Assembly (NCBI GenBank): GCA_029834535.1
Contig: JAQMWT010000314.1
Coordinates: 921,661-985,660 of the forward strand
Length of the DNA: 64,000 nucleotides
From: Chrysophaeum taylorii
Lineage: Eukaryota > Sar > Pelagophyceae > Pelagomonadales > Pelagomonadaceae
Direction: 5' to 3'
Position numbers and translations under genes: made by a program. Numbering within the stretch: position 1 is the stretch's first letter; each line of letters begins with the position of its first letter. Below, in pieces: positions 36,566-45,727 of this stretch. The notes below the pieces were generated by a model. That model did not search any database. It saw nothing but the letters and a program-made list of their open reading frames with translations, and had not been told where the DNA came from.

Positions 36566-38077
36566 ATGAATAATAACTCATTTTTCGGGAGTTGCTCATG
36601 GAGCGCGTTGTTGAACGGCGCCATCGTGCGGGTTCGGGACAAAGTCGGCGAGGAGCGACCGGCTGCCGAACTGCGCGTAGAACTTGATCGTCTCGGACTT
36701 TACTACGATCTCAATGGGCGCGACGCCCAACCCGTGGTCAAGGGCTTCATCGGCAGCGCGCGACGCGTGGCCTTGACCGTGGATCGCGAGGGAAACGCGG
36801 CAGCAAAGTTCCTCGGGCTGGCGGAGAAGGAGATCAGCATCTCGGTCGACATCGCGACGAGCGTCGGTGCCCAAGCAATGTGTACAGACGTTGAGTTGGA
36901 GGAGGCGGTAGCTCGAGTCGGAGACGGCGCCCGCGCGAGCGAGGTCGTCGATCGCTGGGACGAGCTGACCGACACGGCGCGGGAGCGAGTCCAGTCCGCG
37001 CTCCGAGCAAAGGTGGCGAATGTTTCGACCTTGGGTCGAATTCGCCGCCTGATGCGTCCGTTCGCACCGGCCTTCGTCGTCTTCCACGTCCTCGAGCAGT
37101 ACAAAGTCAAAACCTGGGGCGAATTGTTCCAACTTGGCAAGCACGTTCGACTCGTAGCCCACGTGAAACGCGAGGACCGCGACGCCGGCAGAGGCCATTT
37201 GATGGCGGTTGACGTCCGCTATGTCGCGAGTCGCGACGAGGGCCAAACATTGGTCACCGTTGGCGTCACGCGCCACTTTGAGCTCACCGAGAAGCATCAG
37301 CAGTGGCTGCCCGGAGGGAGGAACTTGGAGGCCCGCGCCAACGACGGGCGCCTTCGCGCCGTCTTCCGCAGCGGAGACGAGCTCGCGGCTTGCACGCGAC
37401 AAGTGACTGGACAAGCAGGCGAATACCTTTACGCGCTTCTGTCTGTGTACGAGACTCGGACTGGGGCCCTCGTCGGCTCGTATCCGTGGTTCGTCGAAGT
37501 AGGCGGCCGCAAACCGAGAGTCGCGAAAGTCAACTTTGTTTGCGAAGACGGAGCCACCAAGATAGTCTGCGGCGACCGCAACGGAAAGAGGCTTCTCGCG
37601 CGAAATGTTCCGGCGGAGCTCCATCTCCCTTGGGGTTACCGCGATCGTCGCCACGGCGTTGCCTTCGTTCACGCCGAGCGATTCGTCGACGTCGCCTCCG
37701 AGCACCTCTCCAAGCACCCCGAGTACAGTCTCGGATCGAACAATTGCCAGACGATCGCACAACTCCTCTGGACGCAGTTCGTCACTCTTGACGAGACCAT
37801 TGAGTCCCACGAAAGGACCGCCGCGAATCGCGCCGCAGCCGCCGTCGTGATCGGTATCGTCGCGGTCGCCGTCCCGCTGAGCGCAGCAGGAGGGCCCAAG
37901 GCCATACGAGTCACTTCCCGAGCGCTTCTCAAGTCGCACCGCGCTTTCATGGAAATCCGACAGTCTCAAGAGCAGTGGTTTGTCGAGGCACGCCGTCTCG
38001 AACCAAACCACCGCCTCATGCGCATGGCCGAGGCCGCCCAGCGCCTCGGATCGGGGGCAAGCGCCAGCCAGCTCTGA
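36566..38077 (+). CDS. Unrecognised protein with C-terminal NC motif and hydrophobic segment
   Basis: This 503-residue protein starts at the ATG at 36566. Most of it has no family I can name; it is rich in beta-strand-like segments (VRLVAHVKREDRDAG, QTLVTVGVTRHFELT). Near the C-terminus HGVAFVHAERF...YSLGSNNCQTIAQLLW contains N393-C394 followed by a helix, an arrangement seen in permuted papain-like (LRAT/PPPDE) hydrolases. It is followed by a hydrophobic helix (AAAAVVIGIVAVAVPLSAAG) that could anchor it. The hydrolase idea is tentative because the catalytic His position is not certain. The antisense frame is nearly as long, but this strand has the coherent codon bias and the motif. Confidence 0.6.
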   Translation: MNNNSFFGSCSWSALLNGAIVRVRDKVGEERPAAELRVELDRLGLYYDLNGRDAQPVVKGFIGSARRVALTVDREGNAAAKFLGLAEKEISISVDIATSVGAQAMCTDVELEEAVARVGDGARASEVVDRWDELTDTARERVQSALRAKVANVSTLGRIRRLMRPFAPAFVVFHVLEQYKVKTWGELFQLGKHVRLVAHVKREDRDAGRGHLMAVDVRYVASRDEGQTLVTVGVTRHFELTEKHQQWLPGGRNLEARANDGRLRAVFRSGDELAACTRQVTGQAGEYLYALLSVYETRTGALVGSYPWFVEVGGRKPRVAKVNFVCEDGATKIVCGDRNGKRLLARNVPAELHLPWGYRDRRHGVAFVHAERFVDVASEHLSKHPEYSLGSNNCQTIAQLLWTQFVTLDETIESHERTAANRAAAAVVIGIVAVAVPLSAAGGPKAIRVTSRALLKSHRAFMEIRQSQEQWFVEARRLEPNHRLMRMAEAAQRLGSGASASQL

Positions 38078-38617
38078 CCAGAGTTAAGAAGATCATGCCG
38101 ACACCATCCATCCTCGCGGCACCAACCTTTTCGATAGCGTACAACAGATTAAATATCCCGCGCGCGGCGATGTGGGCGCCGTCGGGGGATGCGGCGGATC
38201 CGTGGACGCGCATCGCATCGCATCGCATCGCATCACACCGGGCGTCAGCAGCTACGACTTCGACGAGGTGGCCCGTCCCGGCTGAACTGCCGCCTCGTAA
38301 CATACTGGTTGCAATAAGATGTCCTGTATCTCTCTCCAATCCCCAGTTTTTTCTTAGTGTATCCAAGCCACTCTTCGCAGTTTGCGATACGAGGCTATAG
38401 CTATAAAGGAGAGGAGCGAGCAAGCAGCCCGACCTGGCGCGCGACGAGATCGAGAGCTCTCGAGCCCAGAGCCCAGAGCCTCCCTGGCCCAGGAGATGAG
38501 CCCTAAGGGCGCTCGCCCCGATACGGGTGCACGACCTCTGGACGGGACGACCTCGGGCGGCGGCCTGGCTGGGGTCAATGCCCTTGTTCCTTCTGGGCGG
38601 CGGCTTGGTCCTGCTTT
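38078..38617. other. Intergenic with (GCATC)n
   Basis: 540 bp between convergent genes. A GCATC/GCATCGCATC microsatellite lies at 38211-38235. No gene recognised. Confidence 0.6.
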
Positions 38618-39649
38618 TTAAGAGAGGGGAATATCCTCAAGATCTTCTAGGACTTCGTCAGCGAACGTGGCGCCAGCCTGGATGAGATGATCAAGGGCCG
38701 CGCGGCTCGCGTCGTCGAGCTTGACCGTAAAGTCAAGGCGAGGTTGCAGCCGAATGTAACGCGAAGGCGCAATGATAGTAGGATGCAGCACACTGATGAG
38801 ATGTATGACGTCTTGATGCGTGGCATCGACGTCGAGGCCGGGGTAAGGCAGGGAAGAGGCAGCAACAGCGAGGGCACGGGCGTGCTCGGAGGTGGTCCTA
38901 GACCAGTCGGCGGTAGCTTCGGATGCGGTCGCCACAAAGGTGCACCTCGGCCGCGAGCGAGGCGCAGGTTGAGGTGCGGGCTCTGCGGCGACAGAGCCCG
39001 TCCCGAGAGACACGAGCGCTGCGATTTTTGGGGTCGCGGCGGCGTCGCGATCGAGCAGGAGCCGCAGCACTTCCTTGGTGGGATTGTTGGCTACTAAGCC
39101 TCCGTCGCGGTAGTGAGTGTCGCCGATCTGGAAGGGCTGGAAGTAAAAGTTGGCCGCAGTAGAACAGCGTAGTGCCTGCCAGACGGGGACGTCGCAGGCT
39201 TTGTCGTACGACGAGAAGACGCGCGGCGCGTAGCCAGAGTCCTCGTCGGTGCGTTTGGACGCGATGACCAGGAGCGCCGGTTTTGTCCCCAGACTCGCGA
39301 GCGACCCGCACTCACCAAACTCGTTCTGCAACGCTGCCTCGACCGCCGTGCTGTCTTGGAATTCGCCTTTGTCGACCGCGCGGGCCAATTTGCTCGCAAA
39401 GCCCGTCGTAAACACCGCGGGAATCAGCGCTTCGTACATCGCTTCCATGTCTGCACACGAGAGTCGGCGAGCGGCGATCCCAGCCGCAATCAGCGAGCCC
39501 GTGCTCGTGCCGGCGATCACATCAAAGATTTCGTGAAGTGGACCGTGGATTTCCTCCAGCTTCTTGAGGACTTGGAGGGTCGCGAGACCTTTCACGCCGC
39601 CCCCATCCAAGCACAACACGCGCAGCCCGTCCTTTTCTCTGGAAGCCAT
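38618..39649 (-). CDS. Patatin-like phospholipase
   Basis: This 343-residue protein is a Ser-Asp dyad acyl hydrolase acting on phospholipids or galactolipids. The oxyanion loop is DGGGVKG (15-21), the nucleophile elbow GTSTG (47-51, S49), and the catalytic Asp is in YRDGGLVANNP (D182). FDVIAGTSTGSLIAAG and the CSTAANFYFQPF block are typical of the iPLA2/patatin family. No signal peptide or transmembrane helix is seen, so it is probably cytosolic. The ATG at 39647-39649 was chosen; the longer frame uses TTG and repeats (CGTG)n. Patatins also act as effectors in bacterial CBASS, but nothing here links it to the STING-like genes. Confidence 0.9.
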   Translation of the reverse strand: MASREKDGLRVLCLDGGGVKGLATLQVLKKLEEIHGPLHEIFDVIAGTSTGSLIAAGIAARRLSCADMEAMYEALIPAVFTTGFASKLARAVDKGEFQDSTAVEAALQNEFGECGSLASLGTKPALLVIASKRTDEDSGYAPRVFSSYDKACDVPVWQALRCSTAANFYFQPFQIGDTHYRDGGLVANNPTKEVLRLLLDRDAAATPKIAALVSLGTGSVAAEPAPQPAPRSRPRCTFVATASEATADWSRTTSEHARALAVAASSLPYPGLDVDATHQDVIHLISVLHPTIIAPSRYIRLQPRLDFTVKLDDASRAALDHLIQAGATFADEVLEDLEDIPLS

Positions 39650-40052
39650 CGTCGACCCGGAGTGCGTGCGTGCGTGCGTCTTGAGTGAGTGAACCAAATT
39701 AGTGTGGTGGGTCGCACACCACCAAGGTCGTCTTTCTGGTCGTCCGATCGACTGATTTTTTTTTCATCTAGTTTTCCTTTGTATGTGCTGGCTATGTGCG
39801 GCAACACGTGGCCAAGGGTTATTTATTATTATTAGGCGTTTAGATTCACAAAAAAAATCAAGAGCCACACCATACAACAAAGGCGGTGGTGAGAGCAACC
39901 AACAACGGGCGTCGGTGGGAGGTGTCGGAGTAGTAATCTCGATTGAACGACGACGACGACGACGGCGACGATTTTATTATTACGGAGGACGGTATATATG
40001 TTTTTTCTTCGAGGTGATTATTTGTTGCTTGATTAAATTATTTCTAGGGTGA
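39650..40052. other. Intergenic, no gene
   Basis: Carries a (CGTG)n run at 39664-39678 and a (CGA)n run near 39947-39970. No gene seen. Confidence 0.55.
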
Positions 40053-40508
40053 CTAGAAACAGAAGAAGGGCGGGGGGTCGTCCTTGTCCGAGTCGTCTTC
40101 GGCGCAGGCATTGTCGCAGTTCGGATAGAGGCAGCCCTGGCAGGAGTAGGTGTGGAGGTGGTCGTCGACGTACCTCGAATCTTCCGGTGGTTCGGATCCT
40201 TCTTGATGTAGGACGTGCCATTTGAGGTCGTTGTTTTGTTTGTGGCGGTCGCGAGCGTAGGTCTTGAGAACTTCGCTCATAGGGGTTCCTTTCTCGACCC
40301 AATATTCGGTAACGGTGCCCGTCCTTTTGTTGTGGAGGCGGACTGGGACGAGATCGTCGTCGTTCGAGGAACGGATCACGCGCTTGTCGAGTGGGGTCGC
40401 GAACGTCAGCTTCTCGTCGTTGTCCTCGTCCTCGTCGTTATCGGGGGCTCGCGTCGCCGCCGCCGCCGCCGAGCCTTCTGATGCTGGGCGAACACGAGAT
40501 GGCTCCAT
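40053..40508 (-). CDS. Small protein with SUMO-like beta-grasp segment and Cys-rich tail
   Basis: This 151-residue protein starts at the ATG at 40506-40508. An acidic, Ala-rich N-terminus precedes VPVRLHNKRTGTVTEYWVEK and MSEVLKTYARDRHKQNNDLK, which follow the strand-strand-helix order of SUMO/Rad60-type ubiquitin-like folds (compare M-x-x-L-x-x-x-Y-A). The C-terminus is Cys-rich (CQGCLYPNCDNAC) then acidic, ending PPPFFCF; there is no Gly-Gly, so it is not a conjugated modifier. The ubiquitin-like assignment is a fold-level guess. It is head-to-head with the protein kinase gene (97 bp apart). Confidence 0.55.
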   Translation of the reverse strand: MEPSRVRPASEGSAAAAATRAPDNDEDEDNDEKLTFATPLDKRVIRSSNDDDLVPVRLHNKRTGTVTEYWVEKGTPMSEVLKTYARDRHKQNNDLKWHVLHQEGSEPPEDSRYVDDHLHTYSCQGCLYPNCDNACAEDDSDKDDPPPFFCF

Positions 40509-40605
40509 AATAATAATAATATGGATATGTATAACCCGTGCAGCCTTATTAGCACTAAACCCTAGGCCCCTATTATATCATCAATCGATCAGAGGAAAAT
40601 CAGAA
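40509..40605. promoter_or_regulatory. Shared divergent promoter, SUMO-like / kinase
   Basis: 97 bp between divergent start codons, with an (ATA)n-rich segment near the minus-strand start. Role inferred from spacing. Confidence 0.45.
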
Positions 40606-42291
40606 ATGTCAGGCGACTACATCGATGTGTGCTTGTACAGCGTGTTGGAGGGGGAGTGGGTTCCACACGAGGAGTGGGTGCATTGCGAGTGCGTCGAGGT
40701 GGAGCGCGTCGGCGGGGGGAGCGAACGGCGGCTCGAGGTGTTTAGTCGGACGCAGGTTTTGGCGTCGGTGTTGGTGACGGAGAATACAAAGTTGAGGCGG
40801 CTCGACGAGAACTTTTACCATGTGGAAGGCGCGATGCCGGCGGCGATCGGGTTGCAGTTTTTGAGAACCGAGGACGCGTTGGAGCTGGAGCGGCGGATGT
40901 TGTGGGTTGGGGAGGAGGAGATTCGGAGGCAACTGGAAGCGAAGGGATTCGCGGCGCGAGACGTTCTCAAGGCACAGCACATTCTCGGACGCGAGGCTCA
41001 GGCCCGCGACATTATTAATTTTATCTTCGATACGACGGTCGAGGAGGAGGAGGAGGACAGCAAGAAAAAGGCCGAGGCGGTGCTTTCCGCGTGGGGACGA
41101 ACCGGAGGTCCAAATCTCGAAAACCCCCTCGAGGAATGGTCCGCGTACTCCCCCCCGGAAGAGCCGAAGATGGAGGCGATCGAAGAGGATTGGTCCGTGT
41201 ACGAGGGAAGCGACACGCCGCCGCCGCCGCCGCCGCCGCCTCGAGAATCAGAAACCACGATGGTCCACGAGTTGGAGGGCTTCGCGCCCTTGAGGGTGCT
41301 GGGGAGAGGCGCGTTTTCGACGGTGTTGCTCGTGTCGCGAGACTCACAATTTATGGCTATGAAGGTTATCAGCAAGTCGCAGATCGTGCAGGCGGGGCTC
41401 GAACGGGCCGTGAAGGTCGAACGTCACGTCTTGCGCGTCGTTCGACATCCTTTCTTGGTGAAACTCCTGCACGCGTTTCAGTCCGAGTCGAGGCTCTACT
41501 TGCTGACAGACTTCTACGAGGCCGGGTCCTTGGAGGGGAAGGTGCCGTTGGGGGTCGAGGTTGCGCGCGTTCTCGTTGCCGAAGTCTCGCTGGCTCTCGC
41601 GCACTTGCACTCCAAGAATATCCTCCATCGCGACGTCAAGGCCGCCAACGTCCTTCTAGACCTACGAGGACACGCGCACCTGGCCGACTACGGGCTGGCG
41701 AAGGTGATTGAAGACAAAAAGTCTTCTTCTTCTTCTTCTTCTTCTTCTTCAAAACAACAACAGCAAAGGTCCTTCGCTGGAACGCTGGAGTACATGGCAC
41801 CCGAGTACCTGGCGAAGAACACTACGGTCCCGGGCGTGCCGGCGGACTGGTGGGCGTTGGGTTGTCTTTTGGCCGAAATATCGCAGGGTTTCACACCCTT
41901 TCGCGCCACGGCGCCGCGACAGCTCATGGCCAACATTCTGCACGCCGATCCCGTCGTCAAGGAGCGCGAGACGAGAGGCGTGCTGCTCGAGGGTTTGTTA
42001 GTTCGAGAGCCTGCGAAGCGACTCGCCGACGTTAAGTCTTTGTCTACGCACCGATTTTTTCGGGGCCTCGACTTCGGCAAGGTCATGGAAAAGAGGGTCG
42101 AACCCCCCTTCGACCCCAAACCCACATCGACCGACCCCCGCGGGGTAGACGACATCATCAAACGCTACTTCCTCGAGGAAGAGGGCCGGACGCCGGCAGA
42201 CGACCGCCGACGACCAACCACTCCGAGACAACGCCGCCGCCGCTTCTTCGCGGGCTTCTCGTTTCGCCAAAACACCACCACCACCCAATAA
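40606..42291 (+). CDS. Protein kinase (AGC-like) with N-terminal WH1/PH-like domain
   Basis: This 561-residue protein starts at the ATG at 40606. Residues 1-95 (WVHCECVEVERVGGGSERRL, VEGAMPAAIGLQFLRTEDAL) resemble a WH1/PH-fold domain. A Glu- and Pro-rich linker with (P)8 follows. The kinase domain (about 225-480) has GRGAFSTVLL (G233), K253, HRDVKAANVLLD (H341, D343), the magnesium motif as DYG (D361 in place in DFG), APE as YMAPEYL and DWWALGCLLAE. The activation loop is enlarged by a Ser/Gln run (KKSSSSSSSSSSKQQQQ) from a CTT/TCT repeat. The order of motifs fits a Ser/Thr kinase near AGC. Its last 127 bp overlap the convergent gene. Substrate unknown. Confidence 0.85.
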   Translation: MSGDYIDVCLYSVLEGEWVPHEEWVHCECVEVERVGGGSERRLEVFSRTQVLASVLVTENTKLRRLDENFYHVEGAMPAAIGLQFLRTEDALELERRMLWVGEEEIRRQLEAKGFAARDVLKAQHILGREAQARDIINFIFDTTVEEEEEDSKKKAEAVLSAWGRTGGPNLENPLEEWSAYSPPEEPKMEAIEEDWSVYEGSDTPPPPPPPPRESETTMVHELEGFAPLRVLGRGAFSTVLLVSRDSQFMAMKVISKSQIVQAGLERAVKVERHVLRVVRHPFLVKLLHAFQSESRLYLLTDFYEAGSLEGKVPLGVEVARVLVAEVSLALAHLHSKNILHRDVKAANVLLDLRGHAHLADYGLAKVIEDKKSSSSSSSSSSKQQQQRSFAGTLEYMAPEYLAKNTTVPGVPADWWALGCLLAEISQGFTPFRATAPRQLMANILHADPVVKERETRGVLLEGLLVREPAKRLADVKSLSTHRFFRGLDFGKVMEKRVEPPFDPKPTSTDPRGVDDIIKRYFLEEEGRTPADDRRRPTTPRQRRRRFFAGFSFRQNTTTTQ

Positions 42292-43553
42292 GTTCTTTTT
42301 GTAAATAATAACTCCTGCTGTTGTTGTCTGGGAGGGAAAGAACGTCGTCGTCGTCGTCGAACCTCGAGGTCGAGGTACTCGTCGAGGCGCGTCGTGTTCA
42401 AGGCGTAGCGCACGACGTGGCTCCTCGGGAGCCGTTTGACTCGGGCGTCTTGAGCGAGAAAGGCGCACTGCGTGTGATGCTTGACAAATGTCCCCGGGAC
42501 GCCGTGGTGCACGTAAAAATAGAGATTCCGACCTTCCCGAACCAAACCGTCTACGACGTGATCATTGAGCTCGCCGTCGCCCGCCGGAATCCCGCGCACC
42601 AGAGCCCGCGGCGCCGAGAAGCGAAGGGCATCGAGGGACCCGGCCAACAAGATGGCCGCGTGGAGCGTGCCGTCGTGCTCGACGACCGTCGAGAAAAAAC
42701 CGAGAAAAACTCCGCGATACGCCGAGACGGCTACCGTGTATATGTCGGCCTTCTCGCGCGCCGTCAAAGGGTCGCTCAAGACCTCTGCGTAGGGCTGGGT
42801 GCCCCCTCGGGAAAAAATAAACTCGATCAGCCGAAACCGCCCCCACGCGAGCGCCGCGCCCGGCGTCGGGGCAGTCTCGAGCCGGGCTGCCGACGCGTAC
42901 CTGCCTCCGCCGTTCGCGTTGGTGTTTGCGCGCGCGTACAACCAATACTCCCCGTCTCGCTTTGCGATCGAAAATCGCCCATCGTACTGGCAATACGGCG
43001 CGTACTTCTTACGAAGCTCGACGCACCCCGAGTGATTCGAGCTTATCCCTCCCGAGCTCCGGAGCGAAGAAGACCACCAAACGGCTGTGGTCTCGTTGCT
43101 CGACCCGTTCCTCGCGTACGCTTTGCGCTTGAGGGTCTCGCCGCCGATGCCCCACAGACCGTGTTCGTCGGCGACGAGCCCCAAGTTCTGCGCCACGTGA
43201 GGGTTCGCTTCCAACACTTCCCCAAAACTCTTCTCGAGGCACGGTCTCCCCGCCCTCCGCCACGCCGCATCGCACCCGAACAACCACACCTTCTGCGAGG
43301 CACCCGTCGCGTGCGGCCACTTGCCCGTCTTGAGCGAAACCCACACCTTGCTGTCCTTCTTTAACTGTTCAACGCTCAAGTACCGCGAGCTGTCTTGCTC
43401 CCCAAAAGAGGCCACCCTCAACACCCCGCTCACCAGCTCCTTGTCCATCACGCGATCCCTCGGAATAGGCACCGCCCACACGCTCGGGTACACGCAGCTC
43501 CATTCCTTGGCCGCTGCTGCTGCTCGTGCTGCTGCTGCCACCCAGAAGAACAT
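42165..43553 (-). CDS. Secreted/luminal protein, possible glycosidase-like propeller
   Basis: This 462-residue protein starts at the ATG at 43551-43553. An Ala-rich hydrophobic leader (MFFWVAAAARAAAAA) looks like a signal peptide. Several Cys and N-glycosylation sites (NGSSNET, NHSG) fit the secretory pathway. Segments such as GLWGIGGETLKR, YDGRFSIAKRDGEYWLYARA, YTVAVSAYRGVFLGFFSTVV and DGLVREGRNLYFYVHHG recall the blades of GH32/43/68-type five-bladed propellers, but I cannot place the catalytic carboxylates. The C-terminal 60 residues are basic and repeat-derived and overlap the kinase gene antisense, so the true end may be earlier or spliced. Confidence 0.6.
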   Translation of the reverse strand: MFFWVAAAARAAAAAKEWSCVYPSVWAVPIPRDRVMDKELVSGVLRVASFGEQDSSRYLSVEQLKKDSKVWVSLKTGKWPHATGASQKVWLFGCDAAWRRAGRPCLEKSFGEVLEANPHVAQNLGLVADEHGLWGIGGETLKRKAYARNGSSNETTAVWWSSSLRSSGGISSNHSGCVELRKKYAPYCQYDGRFSIAKRDGEYWLYARANTNANGGGRYASAARLETAPTPGAALAWGRFRLIEFIFSRGGTQPYAEVLSDPLTAREKADIYTVAVSAYRGVFLGFFSTVVEHDGTLHAAILLAGSLDALRFSAPRALVRGIPAGDGELNDHVVDGLVREGRNLYFYVHHGVPGTFVKHHTQCAFLAQDARVKRLPRSHVVRYALNTTRLDEYLDLEVRRRRRRSFPPRQQQQELLFTKRTYWVVVVFWRNEKPAKKRRRRCLGVVGRRRSSAGVRPSSSRK

Positions 43554-43810
43554 CTATTATTATTATTATTATTTAACGCCACCCACCAGTCGCCCGAAAA
43601 AGTTTGCTGCCTTCCTCCTTCAAGTACTGTAGCATACTTTATACTAGTAGTAGTATAAAAGTGGTGGTAGTAGTACTGAACATTTTTTTGGCGACGACGA
43701 CAAACGGACGGACGACGAACAAGTACTGTAGTAGTAGTAGTAGTAGTACTAGTAGAAAATAATAATTCAAACAAGCCGTCGTCGGTCGTGGCGCCTTCGT
43801 CTCTTCGGTC
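43554..43810. repeat. AT-rich spacer with microsatellites
   Basis: (ATT)n near 43555-43573 and (GTA)n at 43728-43749. No gene. Confidence 0.8.
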
Positions 43811-45727
43811 CTAGGGGAGGACGGCGTCCTTCGCGTCCTCGGCTTGTTGCTTGCCAAGGCCCGGTGGCTTTTTGATGACCTCAAGCCGGGTGCCCAATTC
43901 GTCGTCGGTGGGCTCAAAGATGCCAACCATCGCGGCGGGCGGCGCCTTGGTGTTGATGACAGCAGCAGCAGCCGCCGCCGCCTTGGCGTCGTCCTGGATT
44001 TGTGTGGTGCCGGTGCCGTCGCTTCCCTCCTCATCCTCCTCCTCTTCCTCGATGACGCGAAACTCGACGACACTTCGCGGGCCGACGGCCTCGACGGCGG
44101 GGGAATTGTCGGCGGGGTCTTGTTCGTTTCCAGTCAACTCGTCGCGGACCGGGTACTCGTCGTACTCTTCGTCGTCGACGGTCTCGACTTTGGCGTCCTG
44201 CTCCTGGGGGTGGTGCTTTTTGCGGGGCGAGTCGGTACTTCTGAGTGCTTCGACCTGGTTCTCGAGGTCGAGGCTGTAGAGAAACTGATGCGCTCCCGCG
44301 CGGCCGGCGTTGGAGATGTAAATCCACGCGCTGGCCGCGGCGACCGTCGAGCACAGAATGGATGCAAACACAAAGAGGCCGCCCGCGTTGGTCGCGAGAT
44401 AGAGGGCCGGCGCCGCGAGACCCCCCGAGGTCAGGCCGACGGCGTAGACCGCGCGCTCCTGGGAAACGAGGCGCGCGTACGCGCGCGCGTTGGTCGCGTA
44501 AGAGTTGAGCACGCGCAGGATGGTGCAGTGCGGCAGGTTGGTCGCGAGGGTAAACGCGCAGAAGACGACGCTCGCGGCCACCGCCTCGCGCCACGCGGCC
44601 ACGAGAAAGGTGAAGAGCGCCGCCGACAGCACGAGCGCGACCACGACGGCCTCGGGCGTCAACCAGACTTTGCGCCACGGTTGGAAAGCCGAGACGCCAA
44701 AGGCGACGCCAAACACGGCGAAAAGCGACCACGGCGACAGGCGCAACGCGTCTTCCCAGTACAGCGCCGCCGTCGTCTGGTGCGTCGCGTCGATCGCGCC
44801 GCACCCCAGTGCGAGTCCCGTCACGAGCTCGAGCAGGCGCGAGCCCGGCAACGCGAGGTCTTCGTCTAGGACGCCGGAGGGCCGCGCGTAGCTACCGCTC
44901 GCCATCCGCCGCATCACGAGCGACGGCGCCACGCCCCGCATCAACGCCGTCGCCGCGGCAACCGGAGGAGAGATGCTACCCTTGTCGTCCTGCCGCAACA
45001 ATTTTTCTGCTCGCGCGAGGGCTTTGGGCGAGAACGGCGCCGCCTCGTCGCCGTCGACGATCGCCGTCAACGTCGGCAAGAACGAGGGCTGTTGGACGCA
45101 GAGGCCAACAAGAGAGGCCTTCGAATCGCCTCCTTTAAGCGGCTTCTTATTACTATGGCGGCAATAAAAATTGAGGCTGGCGAGCAGGGCGTAGACGTTT
45201 CCCACTATGGCGACCGCCCCGAGACCCGCCGGACTCGTAATCTCGAGCAAAGTCCCGCCGCTGCTCGCGATCAGCAACCCAACACAGTGAGCCGAGAATA
45301 TCGCCGTCGAGATACGCACCATTTCGTCGGGATCCGCAAAATTGGGTTCGTCCTCGCGAAGCCGCGTCAGCGCCGTAGCCATCGGGTCGACCAGGCCGCC
45401 GAGGGAAAACAGCCAAATTCCGTTGCAGCAGTCGGCGAGAAGCAGCGCGACGCCGACCACGTGCACCAACAGACTCGCTGCGTTCAACCACAACACAGCT
45501 CGTCGGCTGGGTGCTGCCAGGTTGGCGCACACTCGCGACAAGTTGAGGATCGCAAACCACACGGCAAGCCACACCCTGCCCGGGAGCTGCTTCTCGTGCT
45601 CGAGCCAAAAAGGTTGGATGGCTGTAAGCGCGAACAGCTGGACAGACGCCGTCGCGGCGGCCGCATACGCCGGGTAGTGGAACCACACACCCCATGCGGT
45701 CACCTCGCTCAGCGTCGCACGAGGCAT
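43811..45727 (-). CDS. MFS-like multi-pass membrane transporter
   Basis: This 638-residue protein starts at the ATG at 45725-45727. It has about eleven to twelve hydrophobic helices in two sets (about residues 15-195 and 295-480) separated by a cytosolic loop, the arrangement of the major facilitator superfamily. Clear helices include VWLAVWFAILNLSRVCANLA, AVLWLNAASLLVHVVGVALL, VVVALVLSAALFTFLVAAW and GLFVFASILCSTVAAASAWI. The last 150 residues are an acidic, disordered tail (IEEEEEDEEGSDGTG). No signature identifies the substrate. It does not resemble a sugar or nitrate MFS closely. Confidence 0.7.
   Translation of the reverse strand: MPRATLSEVTAWGVWFHYPAYAAAATASVQLFALTAIQPFWLEHEKQLPGRVWLAVWFAILNLSRVCANLAAPSRRAVLWLNAASLLVHVVGVALLLADCCNGIWLFSLGGLVDPMATALTRLREDEPNFADPDEMVRISTAIFSAHCVGLLIASSGGTLLEITSPAGLGAVAIVGNVYALLASLNFYCRHSNKKPLKGGDSKASLVGLCVQQPSFLPTLTAIVDGDEAAPFSPKALARAEKLLRQDDKGSISPPVAAATALMRGVAPSLVMRRMASGSYARPSGVLDEDLALPGSRLLELVTGLALGCGAIDATHQTTAALYWEDALRLSPWSLFAVFGVAFGVSAFQPWRKVWLTPEAVVVALVLSAALFTFLVAAWREAVAASVVFCAFTLATNLPHCTILRVLNSYATNARAYARLVSQERAVYAVGLTSGGLAAPALYLATNAGGLFVFASILCSTVAAASAWIYISNAGRAGAHQFLYSLDLENQVEALRSTDSPRKKHHPQEQDAKVETVDDEEYDEYPVRDELTGNEQDPADNSPAVEAVGPRSVVEFRVIEEEEEDEEGSDGTGTTQIQDDAKAAAAAAAVINTKAPPAAMVGIFEPTDDELGTRLEVIKKPPGLGKQQAEDAKDAVLP

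Noticed and set aside
36596-38011. 471-codon antisense frame opposite the NC-motif protein
   Set aside because: Begins inside the plus gene and lacks any coherent domain. GC-rich third positions on the plus strand create open frames on the minus strand.
38618-39649. Patatin lipase plus STING-like genes as a CBASS-type operon
   Set aside because: The patatin gene is 13 kb away, on the other strand, beyond the histone cluster and a copia element. Patatins are common housekeeping lipases in algae, so no operon logic applies.
42321-43364. 347-codon plus-strand frame opposite the secreted protein
   Set aside because: Arg-rich and without domains; a shadow of the minus-strand gene, which has a signal peptide and glycosylation sites.
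43844-44869. 341-codon plus-strand frame opposite the MFS-like gene
   Set aside because: It is the mirror of the transmembrane helices and acidic tail and has no protein character of its own.
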